Below, piece after piece: positions 8,033-16,499 of a stretch of 64,000 bases of DNA. Numbering within the stretch: the first letter of the stretch is position 1; each line of letters opens with the position of its first letter. The notes under the pieces are model-generated. The model worked only from the letters and a program-made list of their open reading frames with translations. It did no database searches and was not told the origin of the DNA. Made by a program: the position numbers and the translations under genes. Origin of the DNA: Thalassobius sp050633445 (GTDB taxonomy: Bacteria; Pseudomonadota; Alphaproteobacteria; Rhodobacterales; Rhodobacteraceae); the NCBI GenBank assembly GCA_050633445.1, contig JBOEGN010000003.1:1-64000 (forward strand), written 5' to 3'.

Positions 8033-9800
8033 CGGCCAGATCCCCGGCGTGTTCGTTTGGCAGTGGGCCGAAATGTCGCGCAACTTTGGCGTCCAGATCC
8101 AGCTTGCGCCGCAATAATAGCCCGTGCTGGTCCAGAACGTCCGTCAAACGGGGCGTCGCAACACACAGCTCGTCAAAGAACTGACGCAGGCCATCCTCGC
8201 CATTTTCCTCGATCACAAAGTCCAACACGTCCTTCAGCTGCAACTTTTCTGCGTCGGCCTTGCGATACGATCCTCGCTTGGTTCGGAAATCCAGATGGGC
8301 GCGGAATGTTTGCCAGTCGGGCGCATGGGCGTGCCCCAAATACCCGCCCGCAGACGTGTCAATATTCGAGATGCCAAGACCGCCATGCAACGAGGTGTGC
8401 ACCCCCATCCGCACGCCGTCCAGACCGGTCCGCATCAGATGCTTGCCCTCGGTATGGCTAAGAAACCCGCGCGGCAGGGCGATGCCATAGTTTGGGTACA
8501 GATTTTCGGGCGGGACAGGAGGCTGAGCCAGCCGGGGCAGAAGCTTGAACAGTTCGTCGCCCTTGGTGTCGGCCAGCATTTCAGCGGGCAGCAGTTTCAC
8601 GCCGGCCATGGTATCCCCGACGCGCGATAGCATGTTTTGCATCCCCTCAGGCGTTGCGTCCGGCGGCAAAAGAAACTCATCCACGTCGATATGGGCCAGC
8701 CAGGTTGCTTTGCATTGGTGATAGGCTTGGGTGGCCACCCAGACCTGCCGCTGCTGGTGCGATTTCATCCGCGACCGTTTCTGTTGGTCCCAATACGCGT
8801 CGTCGCATTCAACGACAGTGACCCGTGGATTCTGCCTAAGAAACGCGGCCATGCCGGGTTTGGGCGCATCCAGATAAAGGGTCACCGACTGCGCACCTAG
8901 GTCCAGATGGTACGCCGCGAAACGCGCGATTTGCCTAAGCGGAGCCTTGACCAGCGACACGGTCGACCAGGTCTCTTTGCTGGACAGCAAATGAGCGGGC
9001 ACATCGACAACGCACCAGTCCCGTTTCGCCCCCGATTTCGTGCCGGACTGCTTCATTTTCTTCAGTTTGCGGGCCCGCATGGTGCGCAGCCTGCGGAAAA
9101 CGGTCTTGTCATCCTCGATCAACAGCGTCAGCAAACGCTGCGCTAAGGGTTGCATCACCGGGTCCTCTTCGGCCTGCAACCACAGACGACCCAGCATGTT
9201 CACGTCCAAACCGCCACCCGTTAACGAGAACGCATCCATCTGCATCGCCAGCCCTTTGTCCGACCGCTGCGACAGGGAAAAGGGCCGGTCCGAGGGGTGT
9301 CCTGAATACAGGCGCTCGGTCTCGTACAGCTTCATCATGTTGAACAAAACCGACAGAGCCTGGCCCAACTGGCGCTGCACCGAGGTCACCCCGTGATCCC
9401 CGAATGTCGTCGCCGCCGACACCAACCAACGCGCGTCCAGATGTTCAAGCAGGAAGTCAGATTCTTCCTCCCACAAACGGCAAAACAGGGCAGGAAAATG
9501 GGCGGGCTGATCCACGCGGCGCGAATGGGCGATCAGCAGCCCGTGCAAATGCAACAAGGCCGGACGATCATGGAATTCCTTCGCCAACTCGCGGTATTTG
9601 CGGGCATAGGGGCTGGTCGATTTTCCCAGCTCGGGCGCGTCGCGATGCATCCGTTCGAGTTTCAGTGGTTCAAGGGGAATGTCCAATGGTATGGGGGACT
9701 CGTCCTCCCCATAAGCTATTGGTGCCATTCGTTTTCCCATCTGTTCGACCACGCCGTCAAAGCCGTTCTGATAGGTTGTTTTCTTTGTCTCACTGCTCAT
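8025..9800 (-). CDS. Family 2-type glycosyltransferase (long paralogue with N-terminal extension)
   Basis: 591 residues from MSSETKK at 9800. The first ~270 residues are mostly alpha-helical looking and not recognised. The C-terminal ~310 residues match the downstream paralogue segment by segment (a WSTVSLVKAP entry, LYLDAPKPG, then HIDVDEFLLPP with the DxD motif). It probably transfers a sugar to a surface polysaccharide or protein, but the substrate cannot be read from sequence. The first ATG in the frame (9896) would add 32 unlikely residues and was not used. Confidence 0.78.
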   Translation of the reverse strand: MSSETKKTTYQNGFDGVVEQMGKRMAPIAYGEDESPIPLDIPLEPLKLERMHRDAPELGKSTSPYARKYRELAKEFHDRPALLHLHGLLIAHSRRVDQPAHFPALFCRLWEEESDFLLEHLDARWLVSAATTFGDHGVTSVQRQLGQALSVLFNMMKLYETERLYSGHPSDRPFSLSQRSDKGLAMQMDAFSLTGGGLDVNMLGRLWLQAEEDPVMQPLAQRLLTLLIEDDKTVFRRLRTMRARKLKKMKQSGTKSGAKRDWCVVDVPAHLLSSKETWSTVSLVKAPLRQIARFAAYHLDLGAQSVTLYLDAPKPGMAAFLRQNPRVTVVECDDAYWDQQKRSRMKSHQQRQVWVATQAYHQCKATWLAHIDVDEFLLPPDATPEGMQNMLSRVGDTMAGVKLLPAEMLADTKGDELFKLLPRLAQPPVPPENLYPNYGIALPRGFLSHTEGKHLMRTGLDGVRMGVHTSLHGGLGISNIDTSAGGYLGHAHAPDWQTFRAHLDFRTKRGSYRKADAEKLQLKDVLDFVIEENGEDGLRQFFDELCVATPRLTDVLDQHGLLLRRKLDLDAKVARHFGPLPNEHAGDLADG

Positions 9801-10112
9801 GCGCAAAGCATGCCGTGACCCGCTGCAAGGGGCAAGCGCTATCTGGTCAAGGCAGGTTCTGCGCGGATGGATGGACCTGTGGTTCGTATCCGGCATGCAG
9901 GACTTGGACTATGGGCGCGGGCGTCAATACCGTGACCGAACCTGTCGGGCGCTTGATGGCTGTTTCATACCCCTTGGGCGCATAGGGCAGGGCCGCATCG
10001 GACGTGAGCAAAAGGGGGCTCTCGCCAAAAATAAATGTCCCCGCGGGCAGGGCGTGTGCACTGGAGAGGAAGAACCTAGAACCTGAATTCGCCTCTCAGA
10101 CGCTTCGAGAAT
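9801..10112. other. Intergenic stretch before the mobilization remnant
   Basis: About 310 bases with no convincing gene on either strand. It lies between the start of the glycosyltransferase pair and the mobilization genes, so it should contain the promoter of the former and the left edge of the inserted element. No tRNA, clear direct repeat or transposase was seen. An origin of transfer would be expected near here if the mob genes arrived as a unit, but I cannot point to a nic site. Confidence 0.4.
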
Positions 10113-10115
10113 TAG

Positions 10116-10259
10116 AGGATTGGGCGGAGCCTTCTCAAGGCTGAGCCAGAAGTTATCCACAGGCTTGAGGAGATTTGTGCGCGCGCACGGGAGGCAGAAG
10201 AAGCCGAAGGCCTTGACGACCCCGTGATCGAAAACGACTTGCCGGAGCTTGGGCTATGA
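10116..10259 (+). pseudogene. C-terminal fragment of an unknown mobilization-region gene
   Basis: An open frame follows a TAG at 10113-10115. It encodes about 47 residues (a charged helix ending in ENDLPELGL) and has no start codon of its own. Its TGA overlaps the ATG of the MobC-like gene in the ATGA arrangement, which is how real neighbouring genes in an operon are joined. I infer the 3' end of a gene whose 5' part was lost. The family is not recognised. Confidence 0.4.
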
Positions 10260-10705
10260 GTTGGGGCGAGGTCGAAAATGCGCCGGATGTGACTGAGGTG
10301 TTTCGGAAGGCCGCAACGCGGGATGTCACCCCCACCAAGGCCTCACCTCGGCGGGAGATATCGCCGTTTACACTCCGGCTGACCCGCGCGGAACGCGAGA
10401 GGCTGGAGGAGCTGGCGACTGGGATGACGCTCAGCGCTTATGGCCGGGTCTGCGTGTTTGCCAAGGATGCGAAGCGACGAAAGGCGCATCAGGCGGATGC
10501 GCTTGCCAACAAAAGGGCCGCCGCTGAATCGCTCGCGCTCTTGGGTCAATCGCGGATGGCCAGCAATCTCAATCAGCTCGCGCATCATGCCAATCTGGGC
10601 ATCCTGATTGAAAGCGCGGAGACTAAAGCCCAGATCGCCGAAGCCAACGCGTATCTGCTGGCAATTCGCACGGCGTTGATGACGGCCCTAGGGAAACGCG
10701 TGTGA
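10256..10705 (+). CDS. MobC-like relaxosome accessory protein
   Basis: 149 residues. After a ~35-residue polar lead comes FTLRLTRAERERLEELA, a ribbon-helix-helix-like segment, then a Lys/Arg/Ala-rich middle. The C-terminal part has the MobC-type pattern (SRMASNLNQLAHHANLG). Such proteins bind the origin of transfer and help the relaxase melt DNA. It overlaps the following relaxase start by 4 nt (GTGA). It appears intact, although its partner is broken. Confidence 0.72.
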   Translation: MSWGEVENAPDVTEVFRKAATRDVTPTKASPRREISPFTLRLTRAERERLEELATGMTLSAYGRVCVFAKDAKRRKAHQADALANKRAAAESLALLGQSRMASNLNQLAHHANLGILIESAETKAQIAEANAYLLAIRTALMTALGKRV

Positions 10706-13374
10706 TTTTGGAAGGCAACGAACGAGCCTTTAGGGCGGAGCTGGCGCGGCATTTTCTCAATCCGCGCGACAATGATCATGTGACGATCCACGCGGTTGAA
10801 GGCTTCATGACCGAGGATCTGGCGGGTGCGTTTGTCGAAGCTGAGGCGATTGTCAGTGGAACGAAGTGCAAAAAATACATGTTTTCGCTGTCACTCAACC
10901 CGCCGCCGCAGGAGACCGTATCGACACAGGCCTTCGAGGCGGCAATCAAGGATGTTGAGGCGCGGCTGGGCCTTTCAGGCCAGCCGCGCGCCATTGTGTT
11001 TCATGAGAAGAACGGGCGGCGACACGCGCATGGCGTCTGGTCCCGGATCGATGCGGCGAAGATGACGGCGATCAATCTGTCGCACTACAAGCGCAAACTA
11101 ACTGGGCTGTCGCGAGAGATCTACGTGGCCCATGAGTGGGGCATGCCTGAGGGGTTCAAAGACCCGGCGAAGCGCGATCCGCTCAATTACACGCGTCAAG
11201 AGGCTGGGCAAGCCAAGCTCACAAAACGCGATCCGAAAGCGTTCAAGGTGATGTTCCGACAGTGCTGGAAGGTGTCTGACGACCGAGCCAGTTTTGCGGC
11301 CGCCTTGCAGGAACAAGGGGTCGTTTTGGCGCGCGGGACGCGACGCGGATGGCAAGGTTTGGTCGCTGGCGCGCTGGTGTGATGTGCGGCCCAAGGACAT
11401 GCGCTAGCGGATCGGGCCGGAAACGGACCTACCATCGGTCGCGGATGTTCTGGATCGGGCACAAACCCTTCCATCGCCAAAGTAATCCGCCCGCTCGCCC
11501 GAGTTTCAAAAACAGCGTGCGGCGCTTGTGGAACAACTGCGCCTTGAACGAGCAGAGCTGGTGCGGCAGCAGGACGCCAGCCGCATTGCCGCGCTCAAAG
11601 CGCAGAAAGAGGCACAGCGCAACGGCCAAAATCCCTATTTCATCGCATCACCGGACAGCGCCAGAAGATCATTGAGCAGGCAGAGGCGCAGGCGAAGGAA
11701 GCGCGCGAACACGCGCTTGCAGAACAACAGGCGCTGATCGAACGGCATTTGAACGAGCGTCGCGCGCTGGATTTGGCGTCGCAACAGCGCAATCTCGGGC
11801 CTGTTTTTGCGCAAGCCAAAGATCCGCGCCAAAAGCTGGATAACCAGCGCGACGATCTACCATTCACAAAGACGCAACTGCAACAAAATCCGGCCTCGGT
11901 GCTGGATCACATCTCGCAGACCAAGGCCAGTTTCAATCGCGTGGATATGTTGCGCGCCCTTGCCAAACGGATCGACAAGCCGGCCGAGCTGCAGGACGCC
12001 GCTGCCAGGGCTTTGAAATCGCCGGAGTTGATGCGGTTGGACGCGGAGACGATGCCTCGTTTCACAACGCGGGATTACCGTGACGCCGAAGAAAGCCTGT
12101 TCCAATCAACCGACGGCCTCGCGATCAAGACCGGGTTCTCGGTGGATCAGCGCCATGTCGGCCATGCGATTTCAGATCAGGACAGACTTATGAAGCGCGC
12201 CTTTGGCGGACAGTTGAGCACCGAACAACGCGATGGTCTGGCTCATATTCTGGGGGCAAACCGCCTGTCCTGCGTGGTTGGTCTGGCGGGTGCTGGCAAA
12301 AGCACCTTGCTTGATACGGCGAGAGACGCGTGGCGCCGCCAAGGGTTTGTCGTGCATGGCGCAGCTTTGGCGGGCAAAGCTGCGGACGGGCTGCAAGAGG
12401 CTTCGGGCATTCCGAGCCGCACCTTGGCGTCGTTGGAGATGTCCTGGCAAAACGGGCATGAACCGATCAAATCAGGCGAAGTTCTTGTGGTTGATGAGGC
12501 GGGCATGATCGGGCCCAGGCAAATGGCCCGCGTGGCTGCCAAGATGGAAAAGATCGGTGCGAAGCTGGTTTTGGTCGGTGATCCCGATCAATTGCAACCT
12601 ATTGAAGCGGGCAAACCGTCTAAGAATATGATTGACCAGCATGGTGCAACGCAGCTGACCGAGATCCATCGTCAACGCGAAGACTGGAAAAAACAGGCCT
12701 CGAAAGCGTTGGCGCAAGGGGATTGCGGAAAGGCGCTTCGACATTATGCAGATCACAACGCCGTCTCAGAAAGCACCAATCGTGACGATAACATCGAACG
12801 ACCGGTGCAGGCTTACAGGATGAATGTTGCCGTGAATGGGGATGACACCTCGCGGCTGGCCTTCGCTCATAAACGAAAGGACGTGTTTGCTCTGAACCAA
12901 GCAATCCGAACGGCCTTGCGCGAGGATGACGATGCGCCTGCGCTGGAACAGCTCTACAAAACCGATACCGGACCGCGCGCTTTTGCGGCCGGGGATCGGT
13001 TTGTGTTCGGCAAAAACGACAAGGATTTGGGTGTCAAAAACGGCATGCTGGGCACCGTGGAACAGGCCGCGCCGGACGAACTCTGCATCCGTCTGGACGG
13101 TGATCAACCACGCAAAGTCCGCTTCAATCCACTGAGCTATCAAAGCTTCGATCATAGCTATGCCGTCACCGTGCACAAATCCCAAGGCGCAACAGTCGAT
13201 CACGCCTATGTCCTGGCCTCACGCAGCATGGATCAACACCTCGCCTATGTCGCCATGACGCGTCATCGCGATCAACTGCAGGTGTTCGTGGATCGCAGCG
13301 ACAAGCCGACTTGGGCGCGGTCAGAGCCAGAACACCCGCGCCATCGCACGCGTGAGGGACCAGGTCTGGCGTAA
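10702..13374 (+). pseudogene. Conjugative relaxase-helicase (MobA/TraA type), broken
   Basis: The first frame (from GTG 10702) encodes a relaxase domain with the HUH-type histidine cluster HEKNGRRHAHGVWSRID. It falls out of frame near 11335. The continuing frame reads SLARWCDVRPKDM and then meets TAG 11405-11407 and TAA 11483-11485. A second shift near 11650 leads into a long open frame to 13374 with a coiled, Gln/Ala/Glu-rich start. That frame also has a helicase part with Walker A GLAGAGKST, Walker B VVDEAGM, and a C-terminal SQGATVDHAYVLAS motif. At least two frameshifts and two stops make it a decayed gene for plasmid or ICE transfer. Confidence 0.85.
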
Positions 13375-13395
13375 CCTCACGCCTCGCTGTCGATG

Positions 13396-13703
13396 TCATC
13401 CAAAAAAACGATCCACAATGTTCATGCGGTGGGCATACAGCGCTTCCAGCCGAATGGTGCCGTCTGGATCAATGCAGAAAACACCGAAACGGGAAAGGAT
13501 TTGAGCCCCCATTTGCGAAACGCCTTGCCGTCCAACTCGGTGTAGATGGCGCAGGCCAGCGGATGCACTGCGATAAAACGAATACCCGCATCGACCTGAT
13601 CCACAAATTGCAGCGCGACATCCTCTCCGGCACGCGCGCGCTAGCCCTTGGTGATGTCAATAAGCTGTCTTTTGAAGGCGGCGCTGCGAAGAATTCGGGT
13701 CAT
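13396..13703 (-). pseudogene. RelE/ParE-family toxin, broken
   Basis: It starts with ATG 13703, 6 nt after the ParD stop. Reading continues MTRILRSAAFKRQLIDITKG to an in-frame TAG, then resumes with ALQFVDQVDAGIRFIAVHP and AFRKWGLKSFPVSVF. One extra base in a run of T shifts the end. The restored frame reads CIDPDGTIRLEALYAHR and closes with a TGA at 13396. The pattern (a C-terminal strand with an Arg-Leu-Glu-Ala-Leu-Tyr-Ala-His-Arg end) is typical of ParE toxins. Two lesions mean it should no longer be toxic. Confidence 0.75.
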
Positions 13704-13709
13704 AAGCAC

Positions 13710-13973
13710 CTATTGCGATGCGGCGAGACGCGCCTCGGCCAGATCATCTTCGCCCCAGTCGTCATAGTCGTTTTCCTGCAAGGATTGCAGCAGCAAGGCC
13801 TGCACATCGCGGCGCTCTTGTTCTTGCGCCTTTTCCATGTGACGACGGATCAGATCGCGGATGAACTCGCTTGGGGTTTCGTAGAGCGCCCCCTTGCCAG
13901 TGACCTCGCCGAGATACAGTGCCAACGGGTCAGGCAATGTCGTATTCAGCCGTTTGACCATCTTGTTTTCCAT
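13710..13973 (-). CDS. ParD-like antitoxin, orphaned
   Basis: 87 residues from MENKMVKRLN. The N-terminus is a ribbon-helix-helix DNA-binding segment (LNTTLPDPLALYLGE), followed by SEFIRDLIRRHME. The C-terminal half is acidic and would wrap the toxin. GGAG lies 7 nt before the chosen ATG. A consensus-like promoter stands upstream. The matching toxin just downstream carries a stop and a frameshift, so this antitoxin has no cognate target here, although it could still neutralise a related toxin elsewhere. Confidence 0.75.
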   Translation of the reverse strand: MENKMVKRLNTTLPDPLALYLGEVTGKGALYETPSEFIRDLIRRHMEKAQEQERRDVQALLLQSLQENDYDDWGEDDLAEARLAASQ

Positions 13974-13998
13974 CGGACATCTCCTTTCCACTCTTCAT

Positions 13999-14028
13999 AT
14001 TGTCTCATAAATGCGCGCAAACTGTCAA
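13999..14028 (-). promoter_or_regulatory. Probable sigma-70 promoter of parD
   Basis: On the - strand, TTGACA (14028-14023) and GACAAT (14004-13999) are separated by 18 nt, about 30 nt upstream of the ParD start. A GCGCGC-TTA-GCGCGC inverted repeat just upstream could take part in autoregulation. Confidence 0.5.
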
Positions 14029-14050
14029 CTAAACGCGCGCTTAGCGCGCA

Positions 14051-14150
14051 ACACCGCGCTACAGCGGTGTTTTGGCGGGCAGCCCACCGGGCTGGCCGCG
14101 CATTTTTTTGCAACGGCCTAAGAAAAAGCCGCTCTGGCTGGAGCGGCTTT
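14051..14150. other. Two hairpins in the intergenic scar
   Basis: The first hairpin has arms ACACCGC (14051-14057) and GCGGTGT (14064-14070) followed by TTT. The second has arms AAAGCCGCTC (14125-14134) and GAGCGGCTTT (14141-14150) with A-rich and T-rich flanks, so it could terminate in either direction. Neither sits at the end of an intact gene. They look like terminators left after rearrangement. Confidence 0.45.
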
Positions 14151-14201
14151 GTTCAGATGTTATGCGGCGTTTTTGATGTGCGGCACGTCGTCTACCTTTG
14201 G

Positions 14202-14896
14202 CCCTTCCCGACAACTTCCGGCGCTGCGCTGTGTACCGCGTCGTTCTTTCTGGCCGAGGCCGGCCTGCTGTATTAGAAACGCGCGGCGACCCATTGGAAT
14301 TACGCGGAAAGAATGCGCCAGCGTTTCCCGCAAATTGATGTGGATGCCGATGCAGTCTTTTTGCAGGCCGGCTGTTTTTGGACTTCCGCCGGGGTGACAG
14401 CAGCGATCGACCTGACACTGGCATTTGTTGAGCAAGACTACGGCCGCGACATCGCGCTTGCGGTGGCTCGGGATATGGTGATGTACCTCAGGCGACCGGC
14501 GGGCGATCTCAGTTCAGTACGTTCTTGACGGGGCAGATGTCAGGACAAAAGTCGGGCGCGTCGCGCATGAACGAGGTGCTGAGCTGTATGAGCGCGCGGC
14601 TGGATCAACCATTGACCCTTGATGATATCGCCACCGAACAGGGCATGAGCGTGCGCAGCCTGCCCCGTGCGTTCACAGCTGAATTTGGGGCGTCGCCCAT
14701 GCCGATGCTCGAAGGGCTACGGTGTGATCAGGCCAAGGCCTTGTTGCTTGATACGAACCTGCCACTCAAGTCCGTGGCATTCCGTGCTGGATTTCGGTCA
14801 GACGAGCAGATGCGCAAGGCCTTTCGCCGCCGCTTTTCCCTTTCGCCGCGAGACTACCGCGCGCGGTTTGCGACATCCGGCACAAAGCAGGGATAG
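14202..14896 (+). pseudogene. GlxA/AraC-family regulator, truncated and broken
   Basis: The segments match the GlxA layout (DJ-1/PfpI domain plus AraC helix-turn-helix). They are ALCTASFFLAEAGLL, then TAG at 14274-14276, then ATHWNYAERMRQRFPQI and WTSAGVTAAIDLTLAFVE. A frameshift near 14500-14525 follows, then the C-terminal HTH part (RLDQPLTLDDIATEQGMS and FRAGFRSDEQMRKAFRRRF). The first ~100 residues of the domain are missing. One stop, one frameshift and the 5' deletion show it is dead as a full regulator; the HTH part alone (14525-14896) remains open. Confidence 0.75.
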
Positions 14897-14923
14897 CGAT
14901 GAGACCCGCTTGGCGAGCGCGGA

Positions 14924-15571
14924 TCAATGGATATATGCCGACTCAGCTTCTTTGCTTGGGTCCTCAATCGGGTCGATCACAAGCAACAGCCGCGTTTCAC
15001 CGGTGCCAGAAATTGGGGGCGATCGGTGCAGCAATCCCGAAATCGGAGTTTCAGGCCAGCGTGTTCCGCGCAGGATGACCGGAGACCCGGTTGGCACCGT
15101 CTTGATCTTGATGGGATCATCGCCGTTTTCGGAAAGTCCATACTGCGTGCCGGTTCCGCGATAGGTGCAGACCAACCGCGCCGTCACTGCATCGACGTGG
15201 AACTTGCGACAGGCATTTGATTGGATCACGTCAAACCGCAGCCGGATATACGTGCTGTCCATAACGCTCGCGAGAATAATGGCCAGCGCGGAGGCATCTT
15301 CGATCAGCAGGTTACGCTCTGAACACTCGGGCGTTCCGCACTGGTCGGCAACGTCGATCAGCGCGTCACAGACGACCTCTGGCCGCAAGACCATCCGCGC
15401 CTTTGGCAACTGGTCTGGCGGCAAAGTATCGATCCAACGTTGGAAACTGGGTAATGGATCACGCTGCCAGATCATCGCTGCGCAGGCTGGCCGGTGAATG
15501 GCGGTCAGGCCTTCGGGCGCAGATGCAATAGCCGTGCAATTGTCGAGTTCCGGAAACTTATCGAAGATCAT
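14924..15571 (-). CDS. DUF1826 domain-containing protein
   Basis: 215 residues starting MIFDKFPEL. It has the pattern of the DUF1826 family, including a central Cys pair (CGTPECSE) and YIRLRFDVIQSNACRKFHVD, then TRLVCTYRGTGTQY, and WPETPISGLLHRSPP near the C-terminus. Its Cys/His content would allow metal binding. DUF1826 genes are known from comparative genomics to travel with COG0523 GTPases and Zur-controlled genes, and the same operon here begins with such a GTPase. The ATG overlaps the upstream stop by 1 nt (TGATG). Molecular function is unknown. Confidence 0.82.
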   Translation of the reverse strand: MIFDKFPELDNCTAIASAPEGLTAIHRPACAAMIWQRDPLPSFQRWIDTLPPDQLPKARMVLRPEVVCDALIDVADQCGTPECSERNLLIEDASALAIILASVMDSTYIRLRFDVIQSNACRKFHVDAVTARLVCTYRGTGTQYGLSENGDDPIKIKTVPTGSPVILRGTRWPETPISGLLHRSPPISGTGETRLLLVIDPIEDPSKEAESAYIH

Positions 15572-16074
15572 CAGCCCGTTTCCTTTGTCAGGGTTTGACC
15601 CGGTGGTTGGTAGGGCAGAGATGAATGGTGCAACACGATGCGCAGATTTCCGGCCGCGTCCTTCTTGTAGCCAAAGCTTTTGTCGACTGTGGTGACAGAA
15701 CCGTCTTTGTTCGTCAGCTTGACGCAGCCCATCCACATCGCGATATCGCCCTGAATGAAGCGGGCCGATGCGATGCTTTCCATCGCGCGCCAGCCCATGA
15801 TCGCAAAACCGGTATCGAGCGGATAGTTTTCTGAGTGACCGCAGAAATAGGCCAGCGCACCAGCTTTGGTCGGGCGAAACGTCTGAGCGCCGCTTGCCAT
15901 GGTCGGTTTGAACAGGACCGGACCAAGGTTATAGCCATAGTAACTGTCAATATTGGCGGAGGCGACCTTGCGGGCCGCCTCGATCCCGCCGATTTCGAAT
16001 GCATTCGAAATGGCGATTTTGCCGTTGCCCCAGATCGCTAGGGCTTGTTGGATGTCGTCTTGGGTGATCTGCAC
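15571..16074 (-). CDS. NTF2/SnoaL-like protein of unknown function
   Basis: 167 residues from GTG 16074, chosen because AAAAAGGA lies 6-10 nt before it; the ATG at 16188 would run into the preceding gene. The order of elements (IQQALAIWGNGKIAI, a tyrosine-rich DSYYGYNLGPVLFKP, GALAYFCGHSENYPLD, GDIAMWMGCVKLTNKDG, LRIVLHHSSLPY) looks like a cone-shaped NTF2/SnoaL fold. No catalytic set can be assigned. It is coupled to the DUF1826 gene by TGATG, so it is probably part of the same response. Confidence 0.7.
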   Translation of the reverse strand: MQITQDDIQQALAIWGNGKIAISNAFEIGGIEAARKVASANIDSYYGYNLGPVLFKPTMASGAQTFRPTKAGALAYFCGHSENYPLDTGFAIMGWRAMESIASARFIQGDIAMWMGCVKLTNKDGSVTTVDKSFGYKKDAAGNLRIVLHHSSLPYQPPGQTLTKETG

Positions 16075-16108
16075 GGGGCATTCCTTTTTGCTATGATATG
16101 TCACAGCG

Positions 16109-16498
16109 TTATGCTGCGGTGAACATCGGCACCATCTGCCCGTTTTCGCTGGGAACGAACACGACGCGCAGGGGCTGACCGATCTCAAGGTTGTCGAAAT
16201 TGCATTCGGTAAGCGCGCTCAGGATGATCGGCCCCTCGCTCAGTTCGACATAGGCGATGCAATGCTCTGTACCCTGGCGTTTTGTAACGCTGAAAGAATA
16301 GAGCGTTCCGGTGCCACTGGCCTCGATCCAGTCGGTTTTCGCCTGTCCGGTGAAGGGGCTGATGGTGCGGGGGGGATAAAAGACGGTGCCGGTGTCAAGG
16401 CAGCGCTTTAGCACAAGGCGGCCTTGATTGGCGGCCTCCCAAAAGGGGGCGGTTTCTGCCGTGGGTTCCGGCGCGGTGATGTGGCTATGCTCTGACAT
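16109..16498 (-). CDS. DUF35/OB-fold protein with a zinc ribbon that has lost its cysteines
   Basis: 129 residues. DUF35 proteins pair with thiolase-like enzymes and normally have a rubredoxin-like ribbon with two CxxC pairs followed by an OB fold that binds acyl-CoA. Here the ribbon reads KRCLDTGTVFYPP and then ISPFTG, so three of the four expected Cys are Thr, Ser and Thr. The OB part (ASGTGTLYSFSVTKR, CIAYVELSEGPII) is well kept. It begins 1 nt after the stop of the thiolase-like gene, which is almost certainly its partner. Confidence 0.82.
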   Translation of the reverse strand: MSEHSHITAPEPTAETAPFWEAANQGRLVLKRCLDTGTVFYPPRTISPFTGQAKTDWIEASGTGTLYSFSVTKRQGTEHCIAYVELSEGPIILSALTECNFDNLEIGQPLRVVFVPSENGQMVPMFTAA

Positions 16499-16499
16499 T

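Noticed and set aside
9801..10255. tRNA or attachment site at the left edge of the mobilization remnant
   Set aside because: No cloverleaf and no direct repeat visible on the other side of the element.
13563..14276. A 237-codon frame on the + strand across the parDE remnant
   Set aside because: Only its last ~25 codons match the GlxA family. The rest runs antisense to the ParD gene and ParE remnant.
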